A stretch of 64,000 bases of DNA from Toxorhynchites rutilus septentrionalis (taxonomy: Eukaryota > Arthropoda > Insecta > Diptera > Culicidae), in contig NC_073745.1 of assembly GCF_029784135.1 (NCBI RefSeq), positions 107,146,365 to 107,210,364 on the forward strand. The letters are read 5' to 3'. Positions 33,676 to 45,189 of the stretch are shown in pieces; the first letter of the stretch is position 1, and each line of letters starts with the position of its first letter. The position numbers and the translations under genes are program-made. The notes beneath the pieces are model-generated. The model searched no databases, was not told where the DNA came from, and saw only the letters and a list, made by a program, of their open reading frames with translations.

Positions 33676-34328
33676 CTTTTTGAAAAAAAGAAAAATAATT
33701 TTTGTTTTCTTAAATTAAAAAAAAATACTCAAAACCTATAAGACACAGGAAATTTTGGTCAATGAAGGAAATGTAAGAAGTTGTTCAAATTTTCATTGAA
33801 AAATATGGAAGAGAAAAAATTACACTGGACACAAATATTTAAAAAAATTAAATTATTTTTTTTTTCTAAAATTTAATTTTCAATTTCAAAAAAATATGAA
33901 TGATCTATATAATAATCAACAAGTCATCCATACATCGAAGATTGGCACCTACCTATTATAATAATTACCCGTGTATATTATAATAATTTTCTAATTACAA
34001 CTATTTAATGTTTTCTTTGAAAACAAATAAAACTAATTCTAAACTTTTGTTAATTTTTTTGCTATATTTCACTCTTTGACCAAAATTTAGTTTGTCTTTT
34101 ATTTTTTTTAAATTTTTGTAAAAACTGAAGAAAAAAAACTTTGACCCTTTCAACATGCAAAGTTGCTTGAATGACTAATGTCTTTACACCCCCAACGTTT
34201 CACTGCAATCTGAGACGATTATGGTCATTGACAGTCGAGATGGCATGAAATTCGTCAATTGTTTTTGAAGCTGTTCGTACTGGATTTTTTGTCGATTGTT
34301 TTATCTTACTTGTAATCAGATTCAACGT
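33676..34328. other. A/T-rich spacer
   Basis: Runs of A and T; nothing recognised. Confidence 0.5.
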
Positions 34329-34410
34329 GCAGTCGTGGCCGAGTGGTTAAGGCGTCTGACTCGAAATCAGATTCCCTCTGGGAGCGTAGGTTCGAATCCT
34401 ACCGGCTGCG
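34329..34410 (+). tRNA. tRNA-Ser(CGA), copy 1
   Basis: 82 nt. Acceptor GCAGTCG/CGGCTGC (one G-U pair) and discriminator G. A box TGGCCGAGTGG, B box GGTTCGAATCC. The anticodon loop CTCGAAA between TCTGA and TCAGA gives CGA, decoding UCG. The variable arm TCCCTCTGGGAG is the serine type. A TTTT stop lies about 10 nt downstream. It looks functional and is identical to the minus-strand copy at 36262. Confidence 0.97.
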
Positions 34411-34960
34411 AGTCTTTCCTTTTGTAGGTATATCAATATGAAATAGAAATCATTTGTTCGTTACTGGAAAAATAACTACAGGTACAACTGTGTTTGTACG
34501 GGGGAGATAAGGATAGCACAAAAACATCGCATGAAAAATCTTACAAAACGTCCCCAGTAGTTTATAAAATTATTTTAAAAAAACTTTTTTAAGCGGTGGA
34601 TAGTGACCACCTACAAAAAAGTTCCCCCAAGAAAATTATTAAAACTCTGATGATTCTGAATTTGATCATCGTTCGATCTCCTTTTGTTTTCCTGCTGTAC
34701 AATGGGACATATCGTTTTTTTCATTTAGGGGAAAAGGAATTTGGATCACCTGAGCAAATCGCCTAATATTTCCAAACCAATACGGTCTAATTAAAAAATG
34801 TCCCATTGTATACTAAGCTACACTTGTTTTCTCTCAATCAATAATGTTTATTCATTATATGAAGCCTTAAACTACCAAATATATCATAAAATAAAAGAGA
34901 TGATTTTTGGACATTAAAATTTGATGCGGGGTGATTTGGTCCAGTGTGTGTTTCATCGAA
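34411..34960. other. Spacer with TTTGGTCC/GGACC blocks
   Basis: Contains GGGGTGATTTGGTCC near 34929, the same type of block seen in the pogo-like end at 35.65 kb. Otherwise nothing was recognised. Confidence 0.4.
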
Positions 34961-34976
34961 AAAAACATACTTATGT

Positions 34977-35705
34977 TTATGTAAAGTATTTTGGAATAAT
35001 GTTACAACCAGTAACAGTGTTCTGGGATCGATACCAGGTATCTAAGCCAGATTCCAGAGCAGAAGAATTGGATTGAGACCATCTCGAATTCTGCATGGAT
35101 TTTTTCACTGTTGTTCGAGCATTTTCGAACACTTTCAATGCTTGGTCAAAGAAAATCTGTTCTTGATGGCCTGTGTTGCTCTTTGAAGCTCTTCCTTCTT
35201 CCAACGTTGTCTGCCCATCCTCTTTTTGTAATTCAACGGCATCTGGAATCAATTAAACCAACGAAAAACCTCAAATCTGTAGGACCAATTCACCCCACAA
35301 AAACGTGTCCATGTCACCCCACACAACATGCAAAAATAAAAATGCAATTAATTTCATTTATTGATATCAAACTTACAGTTTCGCTGCATCAAATTGTTCC
35401 TCTTCTGTAGGCGAACAGAACTTTACTGTGCAATACACGAAAAGTTTGTTTAATCAGCGGGAAAAACCTTAAAACCACGATCGGAAAATTCACATTTTTT
35501 GACAACCAAATTGCTAGATGTGTTCATGCTACCATTTCCTTCCACCTGTCGAATTTTACCAAAGTTTTTTTACGTTAGTTACATACGGTTCATCAATAAA
35601 AGAAGATGACATTATAAAAAATCCATGTTGAGCCGTACTTTTTGAGATAATGGGGTGGTCCAAATCACCCCGTATGTCCAAATTACCCCGTGTTACCCTA
35701 CGCGT
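34977..35705 (-). mobile_element. pogo-like transposon, 5' part with HTH
   Basis: The minus-strand end reads GGGTAACACGGGGTAATTTG and repeats GGGGTGATTTGGACCACCCC. Further in, MGRQRWKKEELQRATQAIKN is followed after a frameshift by FFDQALKVFENARTTVKKSM, together the psq-type helix-turn-helix that opens pogo transposases. The DDE domain is absent. The element is cut off at the tRNA-proximal side. Confidence 0.6.
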
Positions 35706-35929
35706 GGTACATATTTTGACAGATCGCAGAGATGTTTGCATCAACCGATTGGTAATATTTCTACGCACCTATTATGATAAATATTTTTTTGAACAAACCA
35801 TTGAACAATTCTCTCACTGCAGAGCTTTCACTCACACGCGAAAGTAAATCAGTAGTAAATACTTTTTTGCATCGGGAATCAAGTTATGGACGTAAAAATA
35901 AGATTGTGTACGCGGGTAACGAGATTCAA

Positions 35930-36036
35930 GTCAGGGGGAGTAGTTGTGTGGATTGGAGTCAGGTTGAATGGAGAGGCAGATCAGTCAGGGGGAGTAGTTG
36001 TGTGGATTGAAGTCAGGTTGAATGGAGAGGCAGATT
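35930..36036. repeat. 54-bp tandem duplication
   Basis: Two copies of a block starting GTCAGGGGGAGTAGTTGTGT and ending AGAGGCAGAT, joined head to tail, with one base difference. Recent, non-coding. Confidence 0.92.
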
Positions 36037-36261
36037 TGTATTAATTAGTCACGTGAATTAGAATAATCATTGACCACCAGAATAGTTTCATCAGTCATCC
36101 TCACTCTCAACGCTCGTCAATTCATTTTTAGTCAATTCAAATTATGTTGACGGCCAATGCCGAAGCTATCCCAGTCGAAGCGAAGCTGCTGAGAGGAGAG
36201 TTGATTTTCATTTTTCGTCCTCGAAGATTTCGGGCCCTGTTCACAGCAATTTAAAAAGTCT

Positions 36262-36343
36262 CGCAGCCGGTAGGATTCGAACCTACGCTCCCAGAGGGAA
36301 TCTGATTTCGAGTCAGACGCCTTAACCACTCGGCCACGACTGC
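36262..36343 (-). tRNA. tRNA-Ser(CGA), copy 2
   Basis: Identical over all 82 nt to the plus-strand gene at 34329, including the variable arm and discriminator. Transcription runs toward it, so the two genes converge across 1.85 kb. A TTTTT stop follows on the minus strand (AGACTTTTTAAATT). The flanks are not obviously similar beyond a short GTTGAATGTAC-type block, so the pair is either an old inverted duplication or kept identical by conversion. Confidence 0.97.
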
Positions 36344-37874
36344 AATGTACATTCAACCAAATAAAATAGAGGGGGCAACGTACAACTTCGACTTTTATTT
36401 TTTTAGTTATTTTTGATAGACTGTAACTTCGTTATAAATGAACACCTGGAGGTGAAATATACATTATTTCAAATCCACAATTTTAGAATTTTTAAAGCTT
36501 CTGTTCAACATTGTTGTAACCAAACCGAAGAGAAATCTAATTAGCTTAATCATTCAACCTTCAATTGATTCATAGAACTCTTATGTGAGATCTTTTACTG
36601 CAGAGATATCTACATGGCCCTTTCGTTTTTGATTGTCAATATTGTAAGTACTGGCTGCAAATGTTGCAGCAAGTAACTACATCAGAAGGTTAATTTTTAG
36701 TATAAAATATCTACAATTTAAAAATATTTAATTATATATTTCATTACAAATCATTACATCTTTACAAATTTTGCTGGGAATAGGATATTATCAAATTTAC
36801 AGTTTTTTTGCATTGAATAGTTCCTCTTCTGTAGGCAAACAGAACTTTGCCTTAAGGCAGTATTCTAATCTAGAAATTTGAAAAAAAGCATTTTTTTTCT
36901 TTACATTTCTGGAGTTTAGGCATTCAAGAATATACCCTAGAAAGAACTTTTCGGAAATCCCGTTATTTACCGAGTTATAGCCATTTTAGTTACGCGGTAT
37001 CTAATCTACAACGGCCATAACAATTAACTTCGAAAGCGTTTTTATAGAAACTATTTTTTTCCCACTGGCGTACACAATATCTCAAGTTTGACTGGACCGA
37101 TTTATGTCGAATTTATATGAATACAATCTGTATGCATCTCTCTATGACATGAACTAAAAACAAAAAGTTATAGTTTTTTAACTTCATTATTTTTAAAATT
37201 ACCAAACTTAAAAAAACGCGCTTAAAACAGCATTCCTCTCTTCGAACGGGGACATTTTTTTTCAAAAACCATGTTTTTGACTTGCCCAAGGTTCATGCGA
37301 TAGCGGCATCTTTACTAATTCAGAATCTATTCGATTTTTTTTTTGTTTCAAAACAGAACCAGAAGGGCTGGAATCGTGTGCGTCATGGAACAATTTTTTT
37401 TGAACACCACCTTATTTATTGTTCCTTATTTCTGAATTTTAGAATTTCATCATTAAAAATTAATAGCCTTCATTCTATGAATTGAATTCTAATGAATTTT
37501 CGAATTTCATCATTAAAATTACTAGCCCTCACAGGCAATTCTATTGGGTGCCATTTTTTTTCTTTACAAAGAAATAAAAAATTTTCTATAAATAGAAATG
37601 TAGTGGAAAAAAAATATCGGGGAGAAATAAAAAATCGATTTCTTTCTGTTTTTTTTCAAAATGTTGTGAATTAGCACAATTTTCGCCAACTAGGACAAAA
37701 TAATTTGATTCCTATAACGTTTCAGTAGGTTTCTGTAGGTAGAAATTGTTGTTTGAAAGGAAAATTTATCATTTTGTTCATTGAGTGTTGTTTGTTCAAT
37801 TCATAATTATCGCATCGCAAATCAAAAGACAGTTTTGAAAACTTCAATGAATTCTGTTCAAGAATAATTTGTTC
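36344..37874. other. A/T-rich DNA with one short repeat
   Basis: GTTCCTCTTCTGTAGGC and CAGAACTTT near 36822-36848 also occur at 35396-35424, so part of the tRNA flanks is repetitive. No gene was recognised. Confidence 0.4.
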
Positions 37875-38005
37875 TAAAGGGTGTGTCACATCAAATTGCA
37901 TCACGGAAAAAACGCTGTAGAAATTCGCCCAGTAGACCGATCCTTTTGAATAGTTTAGACAGTAAAATAAAAACTATTAAACAACTTTTGGCATTTTCTT
38001 TTTAT

Positions 38006-39023
38006 TCATACTTCGAGCCCAAGCCCGTATGCCCGCACCTTCCCCTTTACCCCGTCCATAAGGTTCTGTACAACGTCAGGTTGTAGTTTTTTTTTTAACA
38101 GAAATCCATTTTCTCTTGAAGTCCGCCTCCGATTTGACAACTTTTGGGTTCTTTCGGAGGGCCTGCTTCATAATCGCCCAATATTTCTCTATTAGGCGGA
38201 GCTCCGGCGCGTTGGGCGGGTTCATTTCCTTTGGCACGAAGGTGACCCCGTTGGCTTCGTACCACTCCAACACGTCCTTTGAATAGTGGCACGAAGCGAG
38301 ATCCGGCCGGAAGATGTTCGGGCCCTCGTGCTGCTTCAATAGTGGTAGTAAGCGCTTCTGTAGGCACTCCTTAAGGTAAACCTGCCCGTTTACCGTGCCG
38401 GTCATCACGAAGGGGGCGCTCCGCTTTCCGCAAGAGCAGATCGCTTGCCACACCATGTACTTTTTGGCAAACTTGGATAGTATCTGCTTACGAATCTCCT
38501 CCGGAACGCTGAATTTGTCCTCTGCGGAGAAGAACAACAGGCCCGGCAGCTGACGAAAGTCCGCTTTGACGTAGGTTTCGTCGTCCATTACCAGGCAATG
38601 CGGCTTCGTCAGCATTTCGGTGTACAGCTTCCGGGCTCGCGTCTTCCTCACCATGTTTTGCCTTTCGTCGCGATTAGGAGCGTTCTGAACCTTGTATGTA
38701 CGCAGGCCCTCCCGCTGCTTGGTCCGCTGGACGAATGAACTTGACAAATTCAGCTTATTGGCGATATCCCAGGCCGAACTTCTCGGATCACGTCTAAACT
38801 GCTTAACTACGCGCTTGTGATCTTTTTCACTGACGGAGCATCCATTTTTGCCGTTCTTCACCTTCCGGTCGATGGTTAGGTTCTCCAAGTATCGTTTTAG
38901 TACTCTGCTGACCGTGGATCGGACGATTCCCAGCATCTTACCGATGTCCCGATGTGACGACTCCGGATTCTCGAAATGAGTGCACAGGATTAATTCACGA
39001 CGCTCTTTTTCGTTCGACGACAT
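38006..39023 (-). CDS. DD37E transposase, near-intact, frameshifted at the end
   Basis: Open from ATG for 315 codons. Two helix-turn-helix motifs sit at about residues 22-42 and 82-100. The catalytic triad is visible as D148 in VMDDETYV, D241 in FRPDLASCHYS and E279 in LRLIEKYW, with 37 residues between the last two, hence DD37E. It cuts and pastes DNA at TA sites. At a run of ten A (minus strand, 38087-38096) the frame slips and stops early. In the next frame VVQNLMDGVKGKVRA continues to TGA at 38006, so the ancestral protein was about 338 residues. AATAAA follows the stop. The catalytic core itself is undamaged. Confidence 0.88.
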
Positions 39024-39159
39024 TTTTCCAAATTTACGAAAAATTGACAGTGAAGCATGGCCAACGTGATCTATACACTCTTATCTGATTATAAGCGAAA
39101 GCTGAAGATATAATTCCTAAAAACAGGAAGTGGGTTATATCTTTGGTATAACCGCAAGG

Positions 39160-40738
39160 GTGACGTAGGACTATAGTTGATTTAGAGATCATTTGTTTGA
39201 AGTTGAATCTAAATCCATTCTGAATGAATGAATAAATGAATATTTGGGGGACTTCGAAAACGAGAGCGTTACGTTGGAGGCACAAGGTTTTATGCATCCA
39301 ATATAGGGTACGAAAAACCTTGTTCTGAAGAATAGTCTTCAAAAGCTTTCCTGCTAACTGCACTTGATTGACAAATCACAAAACCAAAGGTATTATATGG
39401 ATATTTTATGGATAGAAAACATTAAAATAAACTCTTTCGCTTGAATGTAATTTTCAATTCCAAGGGGAACTGGCAGATTATTTTCCAGCAACGATTAGAT
39501 ATTTCCACATTTTCCTAGATACTGGATGCCCACCAGTAGTTAATACTAACTCGATAACCACCTGTTAATAGCACTTGATTGAAAAATATTTGGTCACAGT
39601 GTTACATGGTTAGAAAACATTAAAATAAACTCTTTCACATGAATGTATTTTCAAATTCCCAGAGGAACTGGCAGATTATTTTCCAGAAATGATTAGATCT
39701 TTCCGGAACTTTCTCGATGCTGAATGGCATCCTAACGGAAAGAGTTCTGCGCGTGTATGTGTCGATCCTTAGCCGTCCACCTCCTCCAGCACGTTAGGCA
39801 ACGATGTTGTCTTGTCGATGTCCTCACGAAAAATGAATGCGTCTCACCACCAGAATATCGTTTAAGTATGTTTTTTGTGTGTGATTGAATCGACAGAAGG
39901 TGTGGTTTACGATGGCAATTTGGAAGGCAAACTACAGGGGAATAAACTCTCTGAGCTCGAAACTTTCAGCGACTGAGCAATAATCGATTGCGTGCGCATA
40001 CAATATTGGATACGGAAATATCCTACTGATGGGGAAGAATAATTTTCAGAAGCTTTCCTGCTAATTACACTTGGTTGAAAAATTACAAAATCAAATGTAT
40101 TTGGTCGCTGTGTTATTTGGTTAGAAAACATTAAAATAAACTCTTTCACATGAATTATTTTTTAAATTCCCAGATGAACTGGCAGATTATATTCCAGAAA
40201 TGATTAGATCTTTCCGGAACTTTCTCGATGCTGAATGGCATCCAAACAGAAAGAATTCCGCGCGTGTATGTGTGTGTGTAGCGATGTCTTCCCGGGGAAC
40301 CGTTTGTGGCATCACTCTCCTCCTGATGGATTCCCTTCTGGCCTAAGGTGCACAAACAGGCTCTTGGTGACACCGTTCATCCGCGCTTTCATGATAAACA
40401 CGAAAAGCTTCACCACAACAGCGACAACATGCTCCAATCGCTGTTCAATTAGAACTGAGTGGATTTCCGAGCGGCGCTCGCTTATATACCGATTGGTGAT
40501 TTTAATAGCCTGTTTTGAGAACAATTTTAAGGCTATTGAAACAAGTTTTTGGATCAAAAAGTAACAAGTATATAACGCGTAGACATTTTATCTTTCGAAT
40601 GAAGTGTTTATCATACCATTTCGTTCAGTTGTTTAGGAGCTATTAACGCTCAAAATATCGGTCTCCGGCATAACGCTTTCGGTTTCGAAACTTTGCTTTT
40701 ACACCCCGGTATAGAAATGAAAGACGTAGTCCTACGTC
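39160..40738. mobile_element. 1.58-kb repeat nested in the DD37E leader
   Basis: Bounded by GTGACGTAGGACTA on the left and TAGTCCTACGTCAAAA on the right, and shares segments with the repeat at 215-2165. It contains three related blocks (near 39360-39500, 39570-39720 and 40060-40230) with TAGAAAACATTAAAATAAAC and GAACTGGCAGATTAT. No transposase was seen. The borders are approximate because GACGTAGGACTACGTC is itself palindromic. Confidence 0.5.
40453..40488 (-). promoter_or_regulatory. Core promoter inside the nested repeat
   Basis: Minus strand: TATATAAG at 40488-40481, then ACTCAGTTC with the A of TCAGTT at 40456, 32 nt downstream. That is the canonical TATA-to-initiator spacing of arthropod Pol II genes. 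The first downstream frames are short (one reads MKARMNGVTKSLFVHLRPEG and stops soon after). It may be a promoter of the repeat itself or one taken from a host gene. Confidence 0.5.
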
Positions 40739-40964
40739 AAAATTAAATTTCTACAGCGTTTTTTCCGTGATGCAATTTGATGTGACACACCCTTTATTGA
40801 CGAAAAAAAAATCAATTTGTCTGCATCGATTTAACAAATGTTTTCTGTACTATTTTTTCATTTAATAATAAGTATTGCAAGAAAAAAATGGATTTCCAGA
40901 ATTGATCATAATTCCGACATGTTTCCAGATGATTCAATGCCACACAATTGCGGGAATCATCACC

Positions 40965-41037
40965 GGCCGTGTGGCCTAATGGAGAAGGCGTCGGACTTCG
41001 GATCCGAAGATTGCAGGTTCGAGTCCTGTCACGGTCG
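40965..41037 (+). tRNA. tRNA-Arg(TCG)
   Basis: 73 nt. Acceptor GGCCGTG/CACGGTC (one G-U), discriminator G. A box TGGCCTAATGG, B box GGTTCGAGTCC. Loop CTTCGGA between TCGGA and TCCGA gives anticodon TCG, decoding CGA. A TTTTTT stop lies about 14 nt downstream. It lies between a DD37E element and a mariner, each within 175 bp. Confidence 0.97.
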
Positions 41038-41201
41038 CTCTGGAAGAGATTTTTTACCTGGACCTGAAAAAACCTTTTGTACACAACTGAAACCCAAACG
41101 CCATAACATGATGTAAATTGATATATTAGGTTGTCAAAAAAGTCCTGCGGTATTTTTTTTGAATTTTCATTTGTTCATAAAATTAGTTACAATCATCTGT
41201 T

Positions 41202-42221
41202 TTAAGTCAAATATGCGCCGTTTTGTTCTATGACTTGTTCCCAACGAGATGCCAACTTCATAATACCCCGAGCTTTTTGCCTTATTGGCAAAAAGCTCGG
41301 ATAGCCAATTTTCACAGGCCTCTTTTGTGGCTAACTTCTGATTACCTAGCTCGTTCGCCATGGACAAAAACAGGTGGTAGTCACTTGGTGCAAGGTCCGG
41401 ACTATACGGCGGATGCAAAAGAACCTCCCATCCGAGCTCCCGGAACTTCTGGCGCGTCACCAAAGAAGAGTGTGGCCTGGCGTTGTCCTGATGGAAGACA
41501 ATGCGGCCTCTGTTTATCAAAGATGACCTCTTCTTCGTGAGTGCTACCTTCAAGCGGTCCAGTTGTTGGCAGTACAGGTCCGAATTGAGCGTTTGGCCAT
41601 AGGGAAGCAGCTCATAATAGATTATTCCTTGACAATCCCACCAAACACACAGCAGAACCTTCATGGCCGTTAATGAGGGCTTGGCCAACGTCTGAGCCGC
41701 TTCAGCGGGCTTCGACCACGACCGTTTGCGCTTCACGTTGTCGTAAGTGACCCACTTTTCATCGCCAGTCACCATCCGCTTCAGAAACGGGTCGATTTTG
41801 TTGCGATTCAGCAGCGATTCACATGCGTCGATACGGTCAAAGATGTTTTTTTTTGCGTCAACGTGTGTGGCACCCATACATCGAGCTTCTTTGTGCATCC
41901 AAGCTTCTTCAAATGGTTAATAACGGTTTGATGACTTATACCCAGCTCTTGGCCGATGCTACGGCTGCTACTATGCCGGTCTTTCTCGGCTAATTCAGTG
42001 ATTTTGTCGCAATTTTCGACGACAGGCCTTCCGGAGCGTGGCGCATCTTCGACGACCTCTACACCAGAACGAAAACGTTGAAACCATCGTTGTGCGGTGG
42101 AAATGGAAACTGTATCGGGTCCATAAACTGCACAAATTCTATTGGCAGCTTGAGATGCATTTTTGCCTTTGTCATAGTAGTACTGTAAAATATGTCGGAT
42201 TTTCTCTTTATTTTGCTCCAT
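41202..42221 (-). pseudogene. mariner transposase, two lesions
   Basis: Starts MEQNKEKIRHILQYYYDKGK, with HTH motifs (TAQRWFQRFRSG; RSIGQELGISHQTVINHLKK). A run of nine T at 41846-41854 (seven would keep the frame) shifts the linker. The catalytic core is otherwise complete: TGDEKWVTYDN, HQDNARPHSS and SPDLAPSDYHLF, with 34 residues between the second and third Asp. Near the C-terminus a perfect palindrome (41268-41300) replaces normal sequence and shifts the frame again, after which MKLASRWEQVIEQNGAYLT ends at TAA 41202. Two changes from a plausible active transposase. Confidence 0.9.
41268..41300. other. Perfect 14-bp inverted repeat in the mariner frame
   Basis: CCGAGCTTTTTGCC, TTATT, GGCAAAAAGCTCGG. 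The sister copy near 63940 has ordinary coding sequence here (GAGTTTTTTGCCAATAAGG, then AAGCGAGCTTCTATAAC), so the second arm was rewritten as the inverse of the first. Confidence 0.85.
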
Positions 42222-42403
42222 ATTTGCGACACTATAACTCACGAACGACTTAACCAAACAAAGCACTGTCAAGTACTATATTATAGCGCGCAAAAATACC
42301 TTTCCAACAAGCTATAGTATGACTCGATACAATGAATACAACTAGAACTACGCGCTTACAACGACACCTCGCGGAAATACCGCAGGACTTTTTTGACAGC
42401 CTA

Positions 42404-43862
42404 ATATATCTACAAGGAGCTTCAGCAGCTAAAACAACGAATTCTAAATCGTCTAATGATGAGACTCCCGAAACGTCCTACACATAGCATATCAGCTAGC
42501 AAAGCCATCATACAATAATCCTACTCATCAAATTGTATGCTGCTGTTTGTTGTTGACAGCGCACTGAGGGTGTTTTATTTCTCTTCTTTTATATTCGCAG
42601 CTTGCGGACCAACAATTTGTTGTGCATGCATCTGATTGCATTCATATACATAGACAATGCAACTTTGTTCCGGCCAAGCCGACGGAGGATGTTGAAGTAA
42701 ATATATGTTCGTTCCACGCGCTTGAATCGTTGCAAATTGTAGCTTGATTTGGATGAGAACTACACCGCAGTCTGAAAATGTCTGAGCCTCCAAATTTGGA
42801 AAACTCATTTACCAACAATTAACTCAATAAAAATACTATAACTTTACTTGACAGACCAAAAGAAACTGTTCGGAATTTTTTAATTACTACTGTAATTATG
42901 AGTATTGAAAAAAAACATAACATCCTGTTGTAAAGAGAAAAAATCGAACAGAATTATTTCCACTCTTCTTTTTGTTCCTTTTTGTTGCTTATCTCGACGT
43001 AAAGAACATATGTTGCTGCTTCCATTCATTTTGTTCTGTGCTTTATGATTTATTCCGTTGGATCAGGGTCTAACGAGGCGAAAATTTGATGTTGGGCGTT
43101 ACTCTTATTATTTTTCTTAAGCACGACACGTACCGCATTGATCTGGAAGTGTAGGTGAGTGAATTTAAGTGATACCTGATATCGTAGATATTTACGTGTC
43201 CCTTCATACTATTTAATACAATATATCAAATGGAGGAGTTAGTACTACATTACCGTCTTGAGCATTCGTGTCATTGGGGTGTCATATGGGAAGGAGGACA
43301 TACCTGAAAAAGAAGACAAGAAATAGAAAAAAAATAATTAAAACTGTTGAAGTCGAAAAATACCATCAACAATGTGATACAACTTCGGTCGATGGTTGAT
43401 TCTGATATTATACAATTTATTATTTATTTCCACACATGCCATTGCCATAATATGAATAGATGCTAAATCTTATTAACCCTTTCACTTACAACATCTATTC
43501 TCACTCGTGGTTCACTTGCATATCATAGGTCACTAAGGTGCCCAGCAGCGTAAGACACTCGATGCGTGACCGATCGAAGCGTTTGCATTTGATACGCTCT
43601 TTTGGGGATTGAATCGTAGACTAAGGGATCAGTCGTAAAGAGTAAGAATAGAGCTTTGAAGCCACTCTCTTTCGTCTAATGAGCCAAAAGTATGAATATT
43701 ATTCGAAAACAAACTAAATATAAACACAAAAATATTAAATATTTCCCGATCAAACGTTTTATGACACTTTTACAGTAACACATTGAAAATGTAGAAAATT
43801 TCAATCGTGCGTCAACCGCATGTCCCAAATCCGAAACTGTTGATATACACATCACCAACACA
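42404..43862. other. Intergenic, no gene recognised
   Basis: No transposon domain or exon was recognised. Confidence 0.45.
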
Positions 43863-43935
43863 GCCCCAGTGGCCTAATGGAGAAGGCACCGGCCTCCTAA
43901 GCCGGGGATTGTGGGTTCGAGTCCCATCTGGGGTA
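43863..43935 (+). tRNA. tRNA-Arg(CCT)
   Basis: 73 nt. Acceptor GCCCCAG/CTGGGGT (terminal G-U), discriminator A. A box TGGCCTAATGG, B box GGTTCGAGTCC. Loop CTCCTAA between CCGGC and GCCGG gives anticodon CCT, decoding AGG. The D arm is the same as in tRNA-Arg(TCG) 2.9 kb upstream. Downstream a short T-run (CTTTTTCC) can serve as terminator. Confidence 0.96.
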
Positions 43936-44529
43936 AACGATTACGGCAAACTTTTTCCTTCAATCCATGACAAACAGAGAATGAAATAATTAGGAACAAT
44001 CTTCGATTTTTTAAAGCCAATGCTTGATATGTTGCTTGATCATTTGTTATCACATTCGCCGTGAATTATCACTAAACTAAATCATCAGATCTTCGAAATA
44101 TGTTCCTTTGTTTTTTTTTTGTATCATTCATAAATTATAGAATTTGTATTTCTTACAGAGATCCTTTTTTGTATTGTTAATTTTTCGTATATCTATTATG
44201 ACTTGGCCAAATGATGAGAAGCCGATTATTATTATTACAATTTAAACTTAAGTTTTATTAGCTTATAACTGTATAAAGATAAACTTAAGTCTAAAAAGTC
44301 TATAAGTATTGAAATCTGTATTTAATAAAAAACATCTTTTTCTTATTACTTCTATAATGAAAACAATACTTTCGACCCTATCATCTCCCCCAAAGTAGCC
44401 AAGGTAGCGTTTGGGACCGACGATATTTAGATCTTTGCTCACGGCTGATATCGTGTTTGCTGATGTACGCTGACGATTAGCATGACATCATCTTATCTAG
44501 ATGGTTGCACTTTCGAGTATTCCATCCTT
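43936..44529. other. A/T-rich spacer
   Basis: Nothing recognised. Confidence 0.5.
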
Positions 44530-44800
44530 TCAGAGGATCATTCCATGCCAAACCGATATAGTGGTTCTCAAATTTTTCCTCAGAAAAGTGGAAGTTTTGT
44601 TCCTTATCGCAAAATATAAGACCATTTTTTATTTTTTTCATTAATGTACCCGTTTTCATTTTAGGGTGGTCCGAAAAATATTTTTTCCCTTTTTCCGAAA
44701 AAACCTTCAAAAATTCATAACTTTCGAACTACTGGACCGATTCAGATGATCGGTCATATCAAATTGAATCCAATGAGTCAAAAAAAATTCTTTGAAAAAA
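44530..44800 (+). repeat. Dispersed repeat, uninterrupted copy
   Basis: TTCCATGCCAAACCGATATA, TTTTGTTCCTTATCG, TTTTAGGGTGGTCCG, ATAACTTTCGAACTACTGGA. It serves as the empty-site reference for the MITE at 13613. Confidence 0.7.
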
Positions 44801-45189
44801 TATTACACTTGCAAAAAAAAATGATTTTGTTTTCATAATTATGAACTGAGATATTACAGTGCTACAATTTATAAACACTATGATAAAATACATCGAAACC
44901 AGTATTCAACTGAATTTTCGATAATTCCTGTAAGAATATCCATACAGCATTGAATGTTCATCGTGTTTCTTTGAACGTGTGACCCAGAGCTCATTCGAGT
45001 AGTATAATTGAACATGGAATCTAAAGCAAAAACTAATTAAAAACCGCAGGTAGTTGCATTACATTCAGAATACAAGAATCCATTAGGAACCTAATTGCCA
45101 GTAATAAAGAACGCTCACATTTTTTTCGAAAGTGGATGAAGTGGTGGCTCCAGTAATCATGAGGTTAGCGTTAAGTACACCATGTCAGG

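Larger units (their letters stand above)
37877..40794 (-). mobile_element. DD37E (ITmD37E-like) transposon with nested insertion
   Basis: Perfect 49-bp terminal inverted repeats begin AAGGGTGTGTCACATCAAAT, flanked by TA at 37875-37876 and 40795-40796. The transposase lies next to the left end. Members of this mosquito family are about 1.3 kb; this copy is 2.9 kb because some 1.58 kb of unrelated repeat sits in the 5' leader. Perfect TIRs suggest a young insertion, yet the transposase has a terminal frameshift. Confidence 0.9.
41129..42401 (-). mobile_element. mariner (DD34D), full length
   Basis: 1273 bp. Ends GGTTGTCAAAAAAGTCCTGC and, inverted, GGCTGTCAAAAAAGTCCTGC, flanked by TA. The same family as the copy at 62775. 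The transposase reads on the minus strand. Confidence 0.92.

Noticed and set aside
39369..40250. Three related blocks as exons of a host gene
   Set aside because: They are repeats nested in the DD37E element with no shared open frame.
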